A DNA stretch of 16,152 bases. Origin: JAOSJT01 sp035914695. GTDB taxonomy: Bacteria > Bacteroidota > Ignavibacteria > SZUA-365. A model generated the notes under the pieces. That model was given only the letters and a program-made list of their open reading frames with translations. It ran no database searches and was not told the origin of the DNA. Numbering within the stretch: position 1 is the stretch's first letter; each line of letters begins with the position of its first letter. Of this stretch, positions 1 through 6,498 are shown piece by piece. The stretch is taken from assembly GCA_035914695.1 (NCBI GenBank), contig JAMIQH010000120.1, positions 1 through 16,152 on the forward strand, read 5' to 3'. Made by a program: the position numbers and the translations under genes.

Positions 1-60
1 GACGGCTAGCAGCCGAACCCGCAACAGGATTTTCCATTCGTTCAGAATACTCTGTATCAG
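1..60 (-). CDS. ABC-2 type transporter permease, 5' end only (partial)
   Basis: Directly downstream of the ABC ATPase on the same strand, a frame open to the window edge encodes about 20 residues beginning LIQSILNEWKILLRVRLLAV. This basic-hydrophobic N terminus, with a NEW/KE-like motif before the first membrane segment, is typical of ABC-2 permeases. No ATG exists in this frame. The most likely start is the CTG at 60-58, preceded by an AGGA about 14 nt upstream, and 11 nt separate it from the ATPase stop codon. The ATPase-then-permease order fits a two-gene exporter operon. The start codon and the assignment are inferred from a very short stretch. Confidence 0.4.
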   Translation of the reverse strand, partial: MIQSILNEWKILLRVRLLAV

Positions 61-71
61 GGCCGTGGGTG

Positions 72-773
72 TTAATCCTGAATGTAGTTCAGGTAGATGT
101 TCTCGAGTTCGTTTACCGTGACGTCCGAGTTCCGCTTTTCCTCGATCAACACTCCGTGTTTGAGTATGCCGATGCGGTTGCAGGTTTCGCGCACGCGGAA
201 AATGTCGTGCGAGGCCATCAAAATCGCCGCTCCCTCGGCGGCGAGTTTCCTCAGCAGCACGGAGAGTTCATTGCTTGCCAGGGGATCCAGTCCGCTCGCC
301 GGTTCATCCAGTAAATACACCTTGGCTTTTTTCGCGTACGCGATGGCGATGCCGGTTTTCTGCCGCATTCCTTTGGAATAGGTCTCTAGCGTTTTGTTGT
401 GCGCTTCCGCCTGCAGACCGCAGTCGGTAAGAAAGGCCGCAAGCTCGCTGGCGCCGTACTTCCTGCCAGCCAGCTTGCAGAAGTAGTTCAGGTTTTCCAA
501 ACCCGTGAGATAGGGATACAGATTCACATTTTCCGGAATGAAACCGATCTGCTTTCTTGCTCCGTTGGCGTCTAAACTTGTGTCGATGCCGTTCACGAAG
601 GTTCTGCCTGCATCGGGTTTCAGGAAGCCGAGCAACATGTTCAGTGTAGTGGATTTCCCTGCGCCGTTCGCACCGAGCAACCCGTATATTTCGCCTTCAG
701 CGACCTCAAGCGAAAGCTGATTGACCGCTTGCACGTCCTTGAAGGTCTTGCTCGCGTTTTGTATCGCTATCAT
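72..773 (-). CDS. ABC-2 type transporter ATP-binding protein
   Basis: A 233-residue nucleotide-binding subunit of an ABC exporter, which would hydrolyse ATP at the inner membrane to drive a separate permease. It shows a Walker A GANGAGKST (residues 34-42), a glutamate at the Q-loop position (IPEN, 80-83) as is common in ABC-2 types, the signature YSKGMRQK (132-139), Walker B VYLLDEP (152-158) and the switch histidine in ASHD (about 189). The ATG at 773 is chosen over the longer frame (to 836) because family similarity begins there and AGAGGA lies about 10 nt upstream. The permease appears to begin just after it. It lies 94 bp downstream of the merC-like gene on the same strand, so it may belong to the metal operon. 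The substrate cannot be read from the sequence. Confidence 0.92.
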   Translation of the reverse strand: MIAIQNASKTFKDVQAVNQLSLEVAEGEIYGLLGANGAGKSTTLNMLLGFLKPDAGRTFVNGIDTSLDANGARKQIGFIPENVNLYPYLTGLENLNYFCKLAGRKYGASELAAFLTDCGLQAEAHNKTLETYSKGMRQKTGIAIAYAKKAKVYLLDEPASGLDPLASNELSVLLRKLAAEGAAILMASHDIFRVRETCNRIGILKHGVLIEEKRNSDVTVNELENIYLNYIQD

Positions 774-867
774 GGTGTCTCGTCCTCTTGATGCTCGCGT
801 GATGCCATATTCAGAACAACAGTAATCCTGAGGCATGGCGAATGGACATGTTCTCCGGCGTCAGGCA

Positions 868-1446
868 TCATCGGCTGCATTCCTCCCGACAGCGCCTGCC
901 AGTGCGGATGTTGATGATGTGTCCCGTTACCAGCAGGAGTCCGGCAATGATGCCGACCGAAATCGGAGCAATGTGCGCTTCGTTCGCATCTTCAACGATG
1001 GTCCGCTCGTGGTCGCTCCGATGGTCAACCATGGCGTTGGAACCTCCCTCTGTCGCGCCATGAACGTCCCGATCCGCATGTACCGTTGTTTCATGGTGAT
1101 GACCGTGCGCGTGCCCGTAGAGCATCTCAAGGCCACGCGCGGTGAGGAGGCCTGCGATACCAAGAACGAGGAACGTGGCGACGAGACGCGACCGGTGACG
1201 TCGCCAGCTTTGCAGCAGTGCAAAGCCGGCGAATACCACTGCAATAAGTGTGAAGGCGTACTCGAATTCGTGGCCCAGGACAAAGCCCAGCCCCAAAGCA
1301 CCGAATGCCACCGGCAGCAACGCGGCGATGGAACAGTGCACGGCACAGACGGAGCTGGCAATCACACCAACGCGGTCGACCGCCTCGCCGGCACGCGCAG
1401 GGGTTCCGGGGGTTGTATCGATCTGCGTATTGACGGGGTTACTCAT
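868..1446 (-). CDS. MerC-domain membrane protein with His-rich loop
   Basis: A 192-residue inner-membrane protein of the MerC family. The core DRVGVIASSVCAVHCSIAAL (residues 24-43) carries the vicinal cysteines Cys34 and Cys38 in the first membrane segment. About four hydrophobic segments follow (roughly 26-58, 62-80, 87-105, 159-178). Between the third and fourth is a loop (about 111-158) rich in histidine, including HAHGHHH and ten His in total, which is absent from classical MerC and looks like a metal-binding loop. The start overlaps the stop of the CobW gene by ATGA, implying translational coupling. MerC proteins of mercury operons import Hg(II), but no merA, merR or merT is seen here. 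The link to a CobW GTPase and a Fur-type regulator suggests zinc handling instead (inference). Confidence 0.85.
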   Translation of the reverse strand: MSNPVNTQIDTTPGTPARAGEAVDRVGVIASSVCAVHCSIAALLPVAFGALGLGFVLGHEFEYAFTLIAVVFAGFALLQSWRRHRSRLVATFLVLGIAGLLTARGLEMLYGHAHGHHHETTVHADRDVHGATEGGSNAMVDHRSDHERTIVEDANEAHIAPISVGIIAGLLLVTGHIINIRTGRRCREECSR

Positions 1447-2684
1447 GCGGACTCCTCGGCCATGCGCAGTTCCGGAAAGGGGTTGGGCAGCGATGCCCAG
1501 GCGGTGCTGTCGGCGGCGGCAAGGCTCTCGTCGAGCAGGCAGGCATCAAGGCGCGCCCGGATGAATGACTCGTCCATCTGCTGTCCGATGAATACGATTT
1601 GCTGAACGCGGTCGCCGAAGCGCGGATGCCAGCCGGGCTTCTCGTCCGGGCGCTCGCCGTCCGGGTGTCCCCAGTTCTCGCGAGGCACCGCCGCCCACCA
1701 CATCCCGGCGGGGTTTAAACTGCTGACGCCGCCGGCCTGGGACCATTCGTAGGCGACCCGATGGTCCGCGGCGACCCAGAAGAATCCCTTGGAGCGAAGC
1801 ACGCTCGGCCAGACCCGTTCGTCCTCGAAGAATTCCGACAGTTTCACGGCGTCGAACGGTTGGGGGGTATGATAGGTGAAGCTCGTTATCCCGTATTCCT
1901 CCGTCTCGGGTGTGTGCTCGCCCTGCAGCTCCCGAATCCAGCCAGCCGAGCTTGCGGCCTTGTCGTAGTCGAACAGGCCGGTGTCCAGCACACTTTCGAG
2001 CGGTACGCGCCCGTGTGTCGCCCGGAGAATCCTCGCGCCGGGGTTGAGCGCATGGACGATGGCCTCGAGTTCGTCGGCCTCTTCCTCACCGACCAGATCG
2101 AGCTTATTGAGCACGATGACGTCGGCAAACTCGATCTGATCGATGAGCAGATCGGTCACAGTTCGTTCATCATCGTCGCCCAGTGATTCACCGCGGTCTT
2201 TGAGTTCGTCCGCGGTGACGTAGTCCCGCAGGAAGCTCGATGCGTCCACCACCGTGACCATTGTGTCGAGACGCGAGACCTGGCCCAGGCTCACGCCGTT
2301 CCCGTCTTCGAAGGTAAAGGTTTGCGCGACCGGAATGGGCTCGGATATCCCCGTGGACTCGATGAGCAGGTAGTCGAAGCGTCCCTCCTGGGCCAGTCGG
2401 GATACTTCCGCGAGCAGGTCGTCCCGCAACGTGCAGCAGATGCAGCCGTTGGACATTTCGATCAGCTTCTCCTCGGTACGGGAAAGCTCGGCACCACCGC
2501 GCTCGACCAACGCCGCGTCAATGTTGACATCGCTCATGTCGTTGACGATGACCGCGACCCGGAGGCCCGCCCGGTTGTTGAGCACGTGATTGAGCAGCGT
2601 GGTTTTACCCGACCCGAGAAAGCCCGACAGAACGGTGACCGGGAGACGCGAGTGCTTGGATATGGTTTGCTTGTTCAGGGTCAT
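1443..2684 (-). CDS. CobW/COG0523-family zinc metallochaperone GTPase
   Basis: A 413-residue G3E-family GTPase of the YciC/ZagA/ZigA type, thought to deliver Zn(II) to target proteins during zinc starvation. Visible are Walker A GFLGSGKTT (residues 21-29), the family's metal-binding GCICC (80-84), ESTG (109-112), the guanine-specificity motif NKLD, and a C-terminal CobW domain with SKGFFW and a W-rich stretch typical of the long YciC-like subgroup. Two ATGs lie six bases apart. I chose the inner one at 2684 because AAGGA sits five bases upstream, while the outer ATG at 2690 abuts that motif. It is divergent from a Fur/Zur gene across a spacer with palindromes, and its stop overlaps the merC-like start. 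Zur-controlled expression is likely but inferred. Confidence 0.95.
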   Translation of the reverse strand: MTLNKQTISKHSRLPVTVLSGFLGSGKTTLLNHVLNNRAGLRVAVIVNDMSDVNIDAALVERGGAELSRTEEKLIEMSNGCICCTLRDDLLAEVSRLAQEGRFDYLLIESTGISEPIPVAQTFTFEDGNGVSLGQVSRLDTMVTVVDASSFLRDYVTADELKDRGESLGDDDERTVTDLLIDQIEFADVIVLNKLDLVGEEEADELEAIVHALNPGARILRATHGRVPLESVLDTGLFDYDKAASSAGWIRELQGEHTPETEEYGITSFTYHTPQPFDAVKLSEFFEDERVWPSVLRSKGFFWVAADHRVAYEWSQAGGVSSLNPAGMWWAAVPRENWGHPDGERPDEKPGWHPRFGDRVQQIVFIGQQMDESFIRARLDACLLDESLAAADSTAWASLPNPFPELRMAEESA

Positions 2685-2761
2685 GTACATCCTTACGCTG
2701 ATTCAGGAAAAAGGGAAAAACACATACCGTGTCATGTGTCTTTCCCTCTGTTGCAAGAACA

Positions 2762-2773
2762 TTGCTTCTGCAA
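2762..2773. promoter_or_regulatory. Candidate Zur operator 1 (TTGC-N4-GCAA)
   Basis: A perfect inverted repeat TTGC-TTCT-GCAA in the spacer between the CobW and zur genes, about 80 bp before the CobW start. It matches the arm-and-spacer design of operator 2, 41 bp away (about four helical turns). The half-site TTGCAA also recurs at 2751-2756. The regulator assignment is inferred from position. The sequence does not match the best-known Zur box consensus sequences. Confidence 0.45.
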
Positions 2774-2792
2774 GTCGACTGCACTAAATTAA

Positions 2793-2814
2793 TGCAAACG
2801 GCTTGCAAAAGCAA
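2793..2814. promoter_or_regulatory. Candidate Zur operator 2 (overlapping palindromes)
   Basis: Two overlapping inverted repeats: TGCAA-N5-TTGCA (2793-2807) and TTGC-AAAA-GCAA (2803-2814, extendable to CTTGC-AAAA-GCAAG at 2802-2815). The second has the same TTGC-N4-GCAA form as operator 1 and covers the predicted -35 hexamer of zur, as expected for an autoregulated repressor site. The palindromes are seen directly; binding is inferred. Confidence 0.5.
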
Positions 2815-2831
2815 GTATTTTTTTGTACAAT
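2803..2831 (+). promoter_or_regulatory. Predicted zur promoter
   Basis: TTGCAA (2803-2808) and TACAAT (2826-2831) are separated by 17 bp, resembling -35 and -10 hexamers, in an AT-rich stretch that ends about 35 bp before the zur ATG. The -35 lies inside the palindrome of operator 2. The FCB-type primary sigma factor may prefer other motifs, so this is tentative. Confidence 0.4.
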
Positions 2832-2866
2832 TTTTACATTGACTTTCACAACAGCTGAAATCCGCC

Positions 2867-3331
2867 ATGAGTTTCGTCAAGAATGACGCACGAGCGTTGC
2901 TTCAGAAGAGCGCACTACGGGCCACGGCCCCGCGTCTCGCCGTGCTCCGCGTGCTTGCGGAGGCCAGCAGTCCTCTATCCTACACAGAGGTGCTCGAACG
3001 CCTGGGCGAGATGGACTGTGACCCGGCGACAATCTACCGGAATCTCGTGAAGCTGCGGGACGCCGGTCTGGCGCCCGTGGTCAGCCGCGCCGAGGGCATC
3101 GACCGCTATACGCTTGCCCGGACGCAAGAGGACGGTCACCGTCATCCACATTTCGTCTGCAAAGACTGCGGTCGTGTCGTGTGCCTGCCAGTGGAGTTGA
3201 CCGCGTCGCTGCCGATGGACGGCCCCTGGGCCGCTTCCATCCGAGGCGCAATGATCGAGCTTCGGGGAGATTGCCCCGACTGTCTCGGCAACGACGATGG
3301 GGCCACCATGAAAACGGTTTCCTCCATATGA
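2867..3331 (+). CDS. Fur-family transcriptional regulator, probably Zur
   Basis: A 154-residue metal-sensing repressor. An N-terminal winged helix contains the recognition-helix motif DPATIYRNLVKL (residues 52-63). The dimerisation/metal domain has HRHPHFVCKDCG (91-102), providing His and the Cys98/Cys101 pair, and a second pair CPDC (136-139), which together form a structural Zn(Cys)4 site. It sits divergently from a zinc-chaperone GTPase and a MerC-like gene, which favours Zur over Fur or PerR, although subfamily cannot be settled by eye. The ATG at 2867 has no clear Shine-Dalgarno sequence. Its stop overlaps the next start codon as ATGA at 3328-3331. Autoregulation through the TTGC-N4-GCAA sites is likely. 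Confidence 0.9.
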   Translation: MSFVKNDARALLQKSALRATAPRLAVLRVLAEASSPLSYTEVLERLGEMDCDPATIYRNLVKLRDAGLAPVVSRAEGIDRYTLARTQEDGHRHPHFVCKDCGRVVCLPVELTASLPMDGPWAASIRGAMIELRGDCPDCLGNDDGATMKTVSSI

Positions 3332-4080
3332 AACCCACCGCGTTCTTCCTGCTCCTGTTCATGGCCGCATCGCTTTAATGACAGACAACCTTTCTGAACA
3401 GGCCCTCCAAAACCCAGAGTGCAATCGTGCTGGAAACAGGAATCCTCCAACTGGGAAGTGCCTATGATTTCGAGATATCGGGTGGACCCGATGAACGGGA
3501 AACGGAAGCTCTGTGCCCGGGATTGATGCTGAGGTACGGGTTGGGATACGGTGTCGAATTGAGACTGGCCAATCACTATGCGACACGGCGCGACGACCAG
3601 GGTTCGATCGCCGGATTCGGGGACCTGGAACTCGGAACGGAAATCCAGCTATTTAAGAGAAGCGACAGGAAAACCGAAGTCGCTCTGATGAGCCAGGTGT
3701 TTCTCCCGACGGGGAGCGCCGGAATCTCGAACGAACGCGTCGGAAACGAAACACTCGTTCTTGTCTGGCATGAGATCACCGAGGAACTTGGAATCGAGTA
3801 TAATCTCGGATACTGCCATTTCGAAGACGATGCCGAGAAGGGCGATATCGTCTATTCCTTCGTGGCGGAATATGAAATCAGCGACGCGTCGGGAGTCTTC
3901 ATCGAAACCTATGGCGACCTCGTCGAACTGCACGAGCTGGAAGCAAGCATTGACATGGGATTCGCCTTTCAGTTCACCGACAATCTCGAACTCGATCTGG
4001 CCGCCGGCACCGGCGTGAATCATGAAATGATATTTGTATCGATAGGCCTGAGCTGGCGACTAGGGGGAAAAGAGGATTGA
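3328..4080 (+). pseudogene. Outer-membrane transporter-like protein, interrupted by two stops after the signal peptide
   Basis: A start codon overlapping zur (ATGA) encodes a short signal-peptide-like segment, MKPTAFFLLLFMAASL. Two consecutive in-frame stops follow, TAA (3376-3378) and TGA (3379-3381). The same frame then continues open for 232 codons, beginning QTTFLNRPSKTQSAIVLETG, as expected for a mature outer-membrane protein after signal cleavage. The body shows alternating beta-strand patterns (ELRLANHY, FGDLELGTEIQLF) and a terminal strand FVSIGLSWRLGGKED, resembling the 'MetA-pathway phenol degradation/transporter' family (PF13557-like). A GTG at 3427 could restart translation, but without a signal peptide. 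In the zinc context it may have been a Zur-controlled outer-membrane channel. Either a true pseudogene, a recoded gene or a sequencing error. Confidence 0.7.
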
Positions 4081-4081
4081 A

Positions 4082-4319
4082 CCGCGTCATCTTTCTGTTG
4101 TTTTCGAATCTGATCGCATCCAACACCCCCGCGCCGTTGTCCGCGTAGAGCATTTTCGCTTCTCTGCCCTTGTCCTTCGTCGCTTTCCAGCACGCATTCC
4201 AGCCGCCGGAGCACCGTGAGTGGCAGTATGACGTCTTTGTACTGATTCGGGCGCTACGGCCCGCGGCGCAGGTCGGCAACCGACCAGATAAAGCTGACTT
4301 TTTCGGATAAGTTGGTCAT
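4082..4319 (-). pseudogene. hsdM: Relic of a type I restriction-modification methylase (hsdM 5' fragment)
   Basis: The reverse strand from an ATG at 4319 reads MTNLSEKVSFIWSVADLRRG, then a TAG at 4256-4254 where HsdM normally has tyrosine (GPYRP), then NQYKDVILPLTVLRRLECVLE. This is the conserved N-terminal region of HsdM. After LECVLE (about 4185) the frame is lost, and the +1 frame continues ATKDKGREAKM, close to the family's EPTKDK, so a single extra A at about 4184 explains the shift. Similarity fades before 4082, where the outer-membrane gene's stop codon is met. No methylase catalytic motifs, hsdS or hsdR remain. It is a scar of a former restriction system beside the AAA/TOPRIM genes. 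Confidence 0.75.
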
Positions 4320-4542
4320 AACGGGCTGTGTTTGATATTACTTGTTTCAGGCGATGTGGATTGCGGGACTGGCAGCAACGATCACCATCGAGCGACCTAA
4401 GCTCGGTAAATGTGCGCATAGCGCGTGCGCAGGTATTGACTGCGGCGATTTCTCAAGTTCTCCATCTTACGTGATTCAGTGCAGCACTTCGACAACATCC
4501 TTCGCGTAGCGATTTCGATGATATTCGCCTAGCAATGAATTT
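4320..4542. other. Spacer between hsdM relic and TOPRIM-like gene
   Basis: No intact gene is seen. On the minus strand at 4476-4560, a codon run out of frame with the neighbouring gene's annotated end reads KRSTENSLLGEYHRNRYAKD and stops at 4476. It may be the original C terminus of the TOPRIM-like protein, displaced by a frameshift. The rest (about 4320-4475) shows no convincing promoter, RNA or coding signal. Confidence 0.4.
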
Positions 4543-5067
4543 TCAGTGCTGCGCTTGCTGAAGGAGGAAGGGCAGAACCGCAACGGTAAGGCGGCGAACT
4601 TCGCCACTGTTATGGACGAGTTGCGTGTTGTTCCAGCATTCGTCATTGCCCTCGACGCAGTCACGAGCCAGCCGCTTCCCGATTGTCTCCTTGTCACAGC
4701 GCAGTTCGCGCGAGAGATCTTCCACTTCATCGCGTGATCCAAGAATGAACACACGGTCCCGCACCGCGGCATCGACGTCGTTCATCAATCTTGGGATCCG
4801 TTCTACATCTCCATCGCAATCGATGAGAATTAGCACATGGCGATGTTCAAAAGTATTCATTGTTGGCTGGTAATTCGAGACAAACTGCTGGAAGGTCTTC
4901 CTCCAACCACCGGCAGGTCGTAACACCTTCACCTGGTATTCCAAAACCTGCACGTCCAGAAGGAAACCGAGCATGACTTCGCGAACAGCATCGTCCTCTG
5001 CAAGCACGATGAGGTGAGGAGTGTTATTATTGATCGACACCGTGCGCGTCCCCCGTGATGATGGCAT
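4543..5067 (-). CDS. Small TOPRIM-like protein paired with an AAA ATPase
   Basis: A 174-residue protein without a family I can name with certainty. Its layout suggests a TOPRIM fold: a beta-strand with acidic residues HLIVLAEDDAV (18-28, Glu24), then HVLILIDCDGD (77-87, a DxDxD-like motif at 83-87), then VFILGSRDEVEDL (106-118) with further acidic residues. These are the positions expected for the E...DxD metal site of OLD-type and DUF4435/DUF4276-like nucleases. The ATG at 5067 has GGAG nine bases upstream and overlaps the ATPase gene by 41 bp. A GTG at 5040 with GGGGGA upstream is an alternative. The overlap implies co-expression. The protein may originally have been longer, since a different frame stays open to 4476. 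Confidence 0.6.
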   Translation of the reverse strand: MPSSRGTRTVSINNNTPHLIVLAEDDAVREVMLGFLLDVQVLEYQVKVLRPAGGWRKTFQQFVSNYQPTMNTFEHRHVLILIDCDGDVERIPRLMNDVDAAVRDRVFILGSRDEVEDLSRELRCDKETIGKRLARDCVEGNDECWNNTQLVHNSGEVRRLTVAVLPFLLQQAQH

Positions 5068-6154
5068 TGATCAAATCTCCGCCGATGCGCAGAGTGTTTA
5101 CAGGATCGCATTGAGTGGGTTCGAGATGACTGCGTCTATCAAGGAGCAACATCGCATCCCTCGGAAACATACCAATAGTCTCCGGGTGATGCGAGGTGAC
5201 AATGAGTTGCCCACCTTTATCGAAGGTCTTGCGCAACGCGAGCATAAGTTGGGCAATATCTGATAGGGACAAATAGTTGTCCGGTTCATCCCAAAAACAG
5301 AATAAAGGACCGTATGCCGCGTCGGCCGCCGCAATAAGGGCGAGGAGGAAGCGGCAGCGCTCTCCGTCGGAAAGTCGCTGGAACTGAACCGTCAACGTCT
5401 TCCCGGAATCGTTGAAGCGCATAGACAGTCGCTTCGCTTCGACGCCCACCGCTTCGTTGATCACATCGAGAAAATCCGGAAACAGATTGCGAAGCGAATC
5501 GCTGAGAACCCCATACATGGCAGGCCTCGGACCTACTACGCCGTTGAACCAGTCGGCGATATTCGCCCCATCACTCATCGGCTGCAGGGACTCGCCGGTA
5601 CTGAATCCTGTCATCGTTTGGGGTATCGGGGCGAGAACAATCATCCGTGAAAGCCAGGTCCGGAGTATCGCCACCGGATCCTGTTCCGACGCGACGTGAA
5701 TGATCGGGAGCGCCACGAGATGCCAGTCGATGGAAAAACGCGAGGACGAATCAGGATCCCTTTTCAATCCACCCGCAAGCGAGACGGAGGCATGCGTGCG
5801 GTGGAATACGATGCGGTCATCCACGGCCAATCTTTCCTCCAGTACACGATACTCCTGAAACCGCTCTGGCAATTCGAAGGCGATCTCGTACGAGTACAAC
5901 GAAGCATACAATTCCACATCGAGCCGGAAACGCATCGGTAATTCCGTCCGGCCCCACGCCGAATCCAACTCCGAGACCAGATCCTTCACCCGATTTACAT
6001 TCTGCGCGATGGATTGAAATAACAGCAGGATATCGCGAATCGAGGACTTCCCCACTCCGTTTTTCCCTATCAGGAGCGTTGAGCTTCGATCTCCAATATC
6101 CAATGTGAAGTTTTCCAGACAACGATAGTTGTGCGCGTAGATTTTCTTGAGCAT
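5027..6154 (-). CDS. AAA family ATPase (OLD/SMC-like, AAA_21 type)
   Basis: A 375-residue cytosolic ATPase with the ABC/SMC-like head organisation of OLD-family defence proteins. It begins MLKKIYAHNYRCLENFTLDI, a standard opening strand, followed by Walker A GKNGVGKSS (30-38). A central insertion of about 200 residues with no clear coiled coil follows. Then come the signature LSDGE (261-265), Walker B LFCFWDEP (284-291) and a switch SHH (321-323). No TOPRIM domain is attached; the next gene supplies a candidate, so the pair resembles a split OLD or PARIS AriA/AriB arrangement. Only a weak ribosome-binding site precedes the start. It is less GC-rich than the flanking genes, in keeping with transfer. 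The defence role is inferred. Confidence 0.85.
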   Translation of the reverse strand: MLKKIYAHNYRCLENFTLDIGDRSSTLLIGKNGVGKSSIRDILLLFQSIAQNVNRVKDLVSELDSAWGRTELPMRFRLDVELYASLYSYEIAFELPERFQEYRVLEERLAVDDRIVFHRTHASVSLAGGLKRDPDSSSRFSIDWHLVALPIIHVASEQDPVAILRTWLSRMIVLAPIPQTMTGFSTGESLQPMSDGANIADWFNGVVGPRPAMYGVLSDSLRNLFPDFLDVINEAVGVEAKRLSMRFNDSGKTLTVQFQRLSDGERCRFLLALIAAADAAYGPLFCFWDEPDNYLSLSDIAQLMLALRKTFDKGGQLIVTSHHPETIGMFPRDAMLLLDRRSHLEPTQCDPVNTLRIGGDLINAIITGDAHGVDQ

Positions 6155-6498
6155 GGCGGGTATCCGGATGAAAACACAAATGGAAATAAAAAAAATACAT
6201 CATTCGGCCAGCACCTGCAACGCTTAGGGCCCGACGACTCCTGAGTGTGTTGCATTCATAGTTGGCGAACATTGTTTCGTTGATCAGCTTCGCTCAGTCG
6301 TCCACGCTGCTCGAAATCGTTGAGCACCGTCGGCTGTCTCGTCCCCGTTGTGACGGTTTACAACATCGCTGCCGAATCAGTACGAACATAATAAAGGAAC
6401 CGAAGCTGCGTGCGCGCATTCTCCTGCACAAACAGGCTCCGGTACCAGTCGTTCCTACGATGACAACGCTCCCCCCTGCCCACCCCCCCCATTGAACC
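6155..6498. other. Divergent intergenic region upstream of AAA ATPase and MBL hydrolase
   Basis: About 340 bp without a convincing gene. The part next to the ATPase (6170-6200) is very AT-rich, with an A-run at 6186-6194, and probably contains the leftward promoter, though no clean hexamers are seen. On the minus strand a short frame (6357-6256) encodes TVLNDFEQRGRLSEADQ and a few more residues before a stop; it could be a gene tail left by rearrangement, but I cannot identify it. A C-rich stretch including C8 at 6483-6490 ends eight bases before the hydrolase ATG. Confidence 0.4.

Noticed and set aside
868..1446. Mercury-resistance operon
   Set aside because: Only the MerC domain is present; there is no merR, merT, merP or merA in the window, and the neighbours are zinc-related.
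6256..6357. Short minus-strand frame TVLNDFEQRGRLSEADQ... as a gene tail
   Set aside because: It looks protein-like but is about 33 codons long, has no start and no recognisable family; recorded only as part of the intergenic description.
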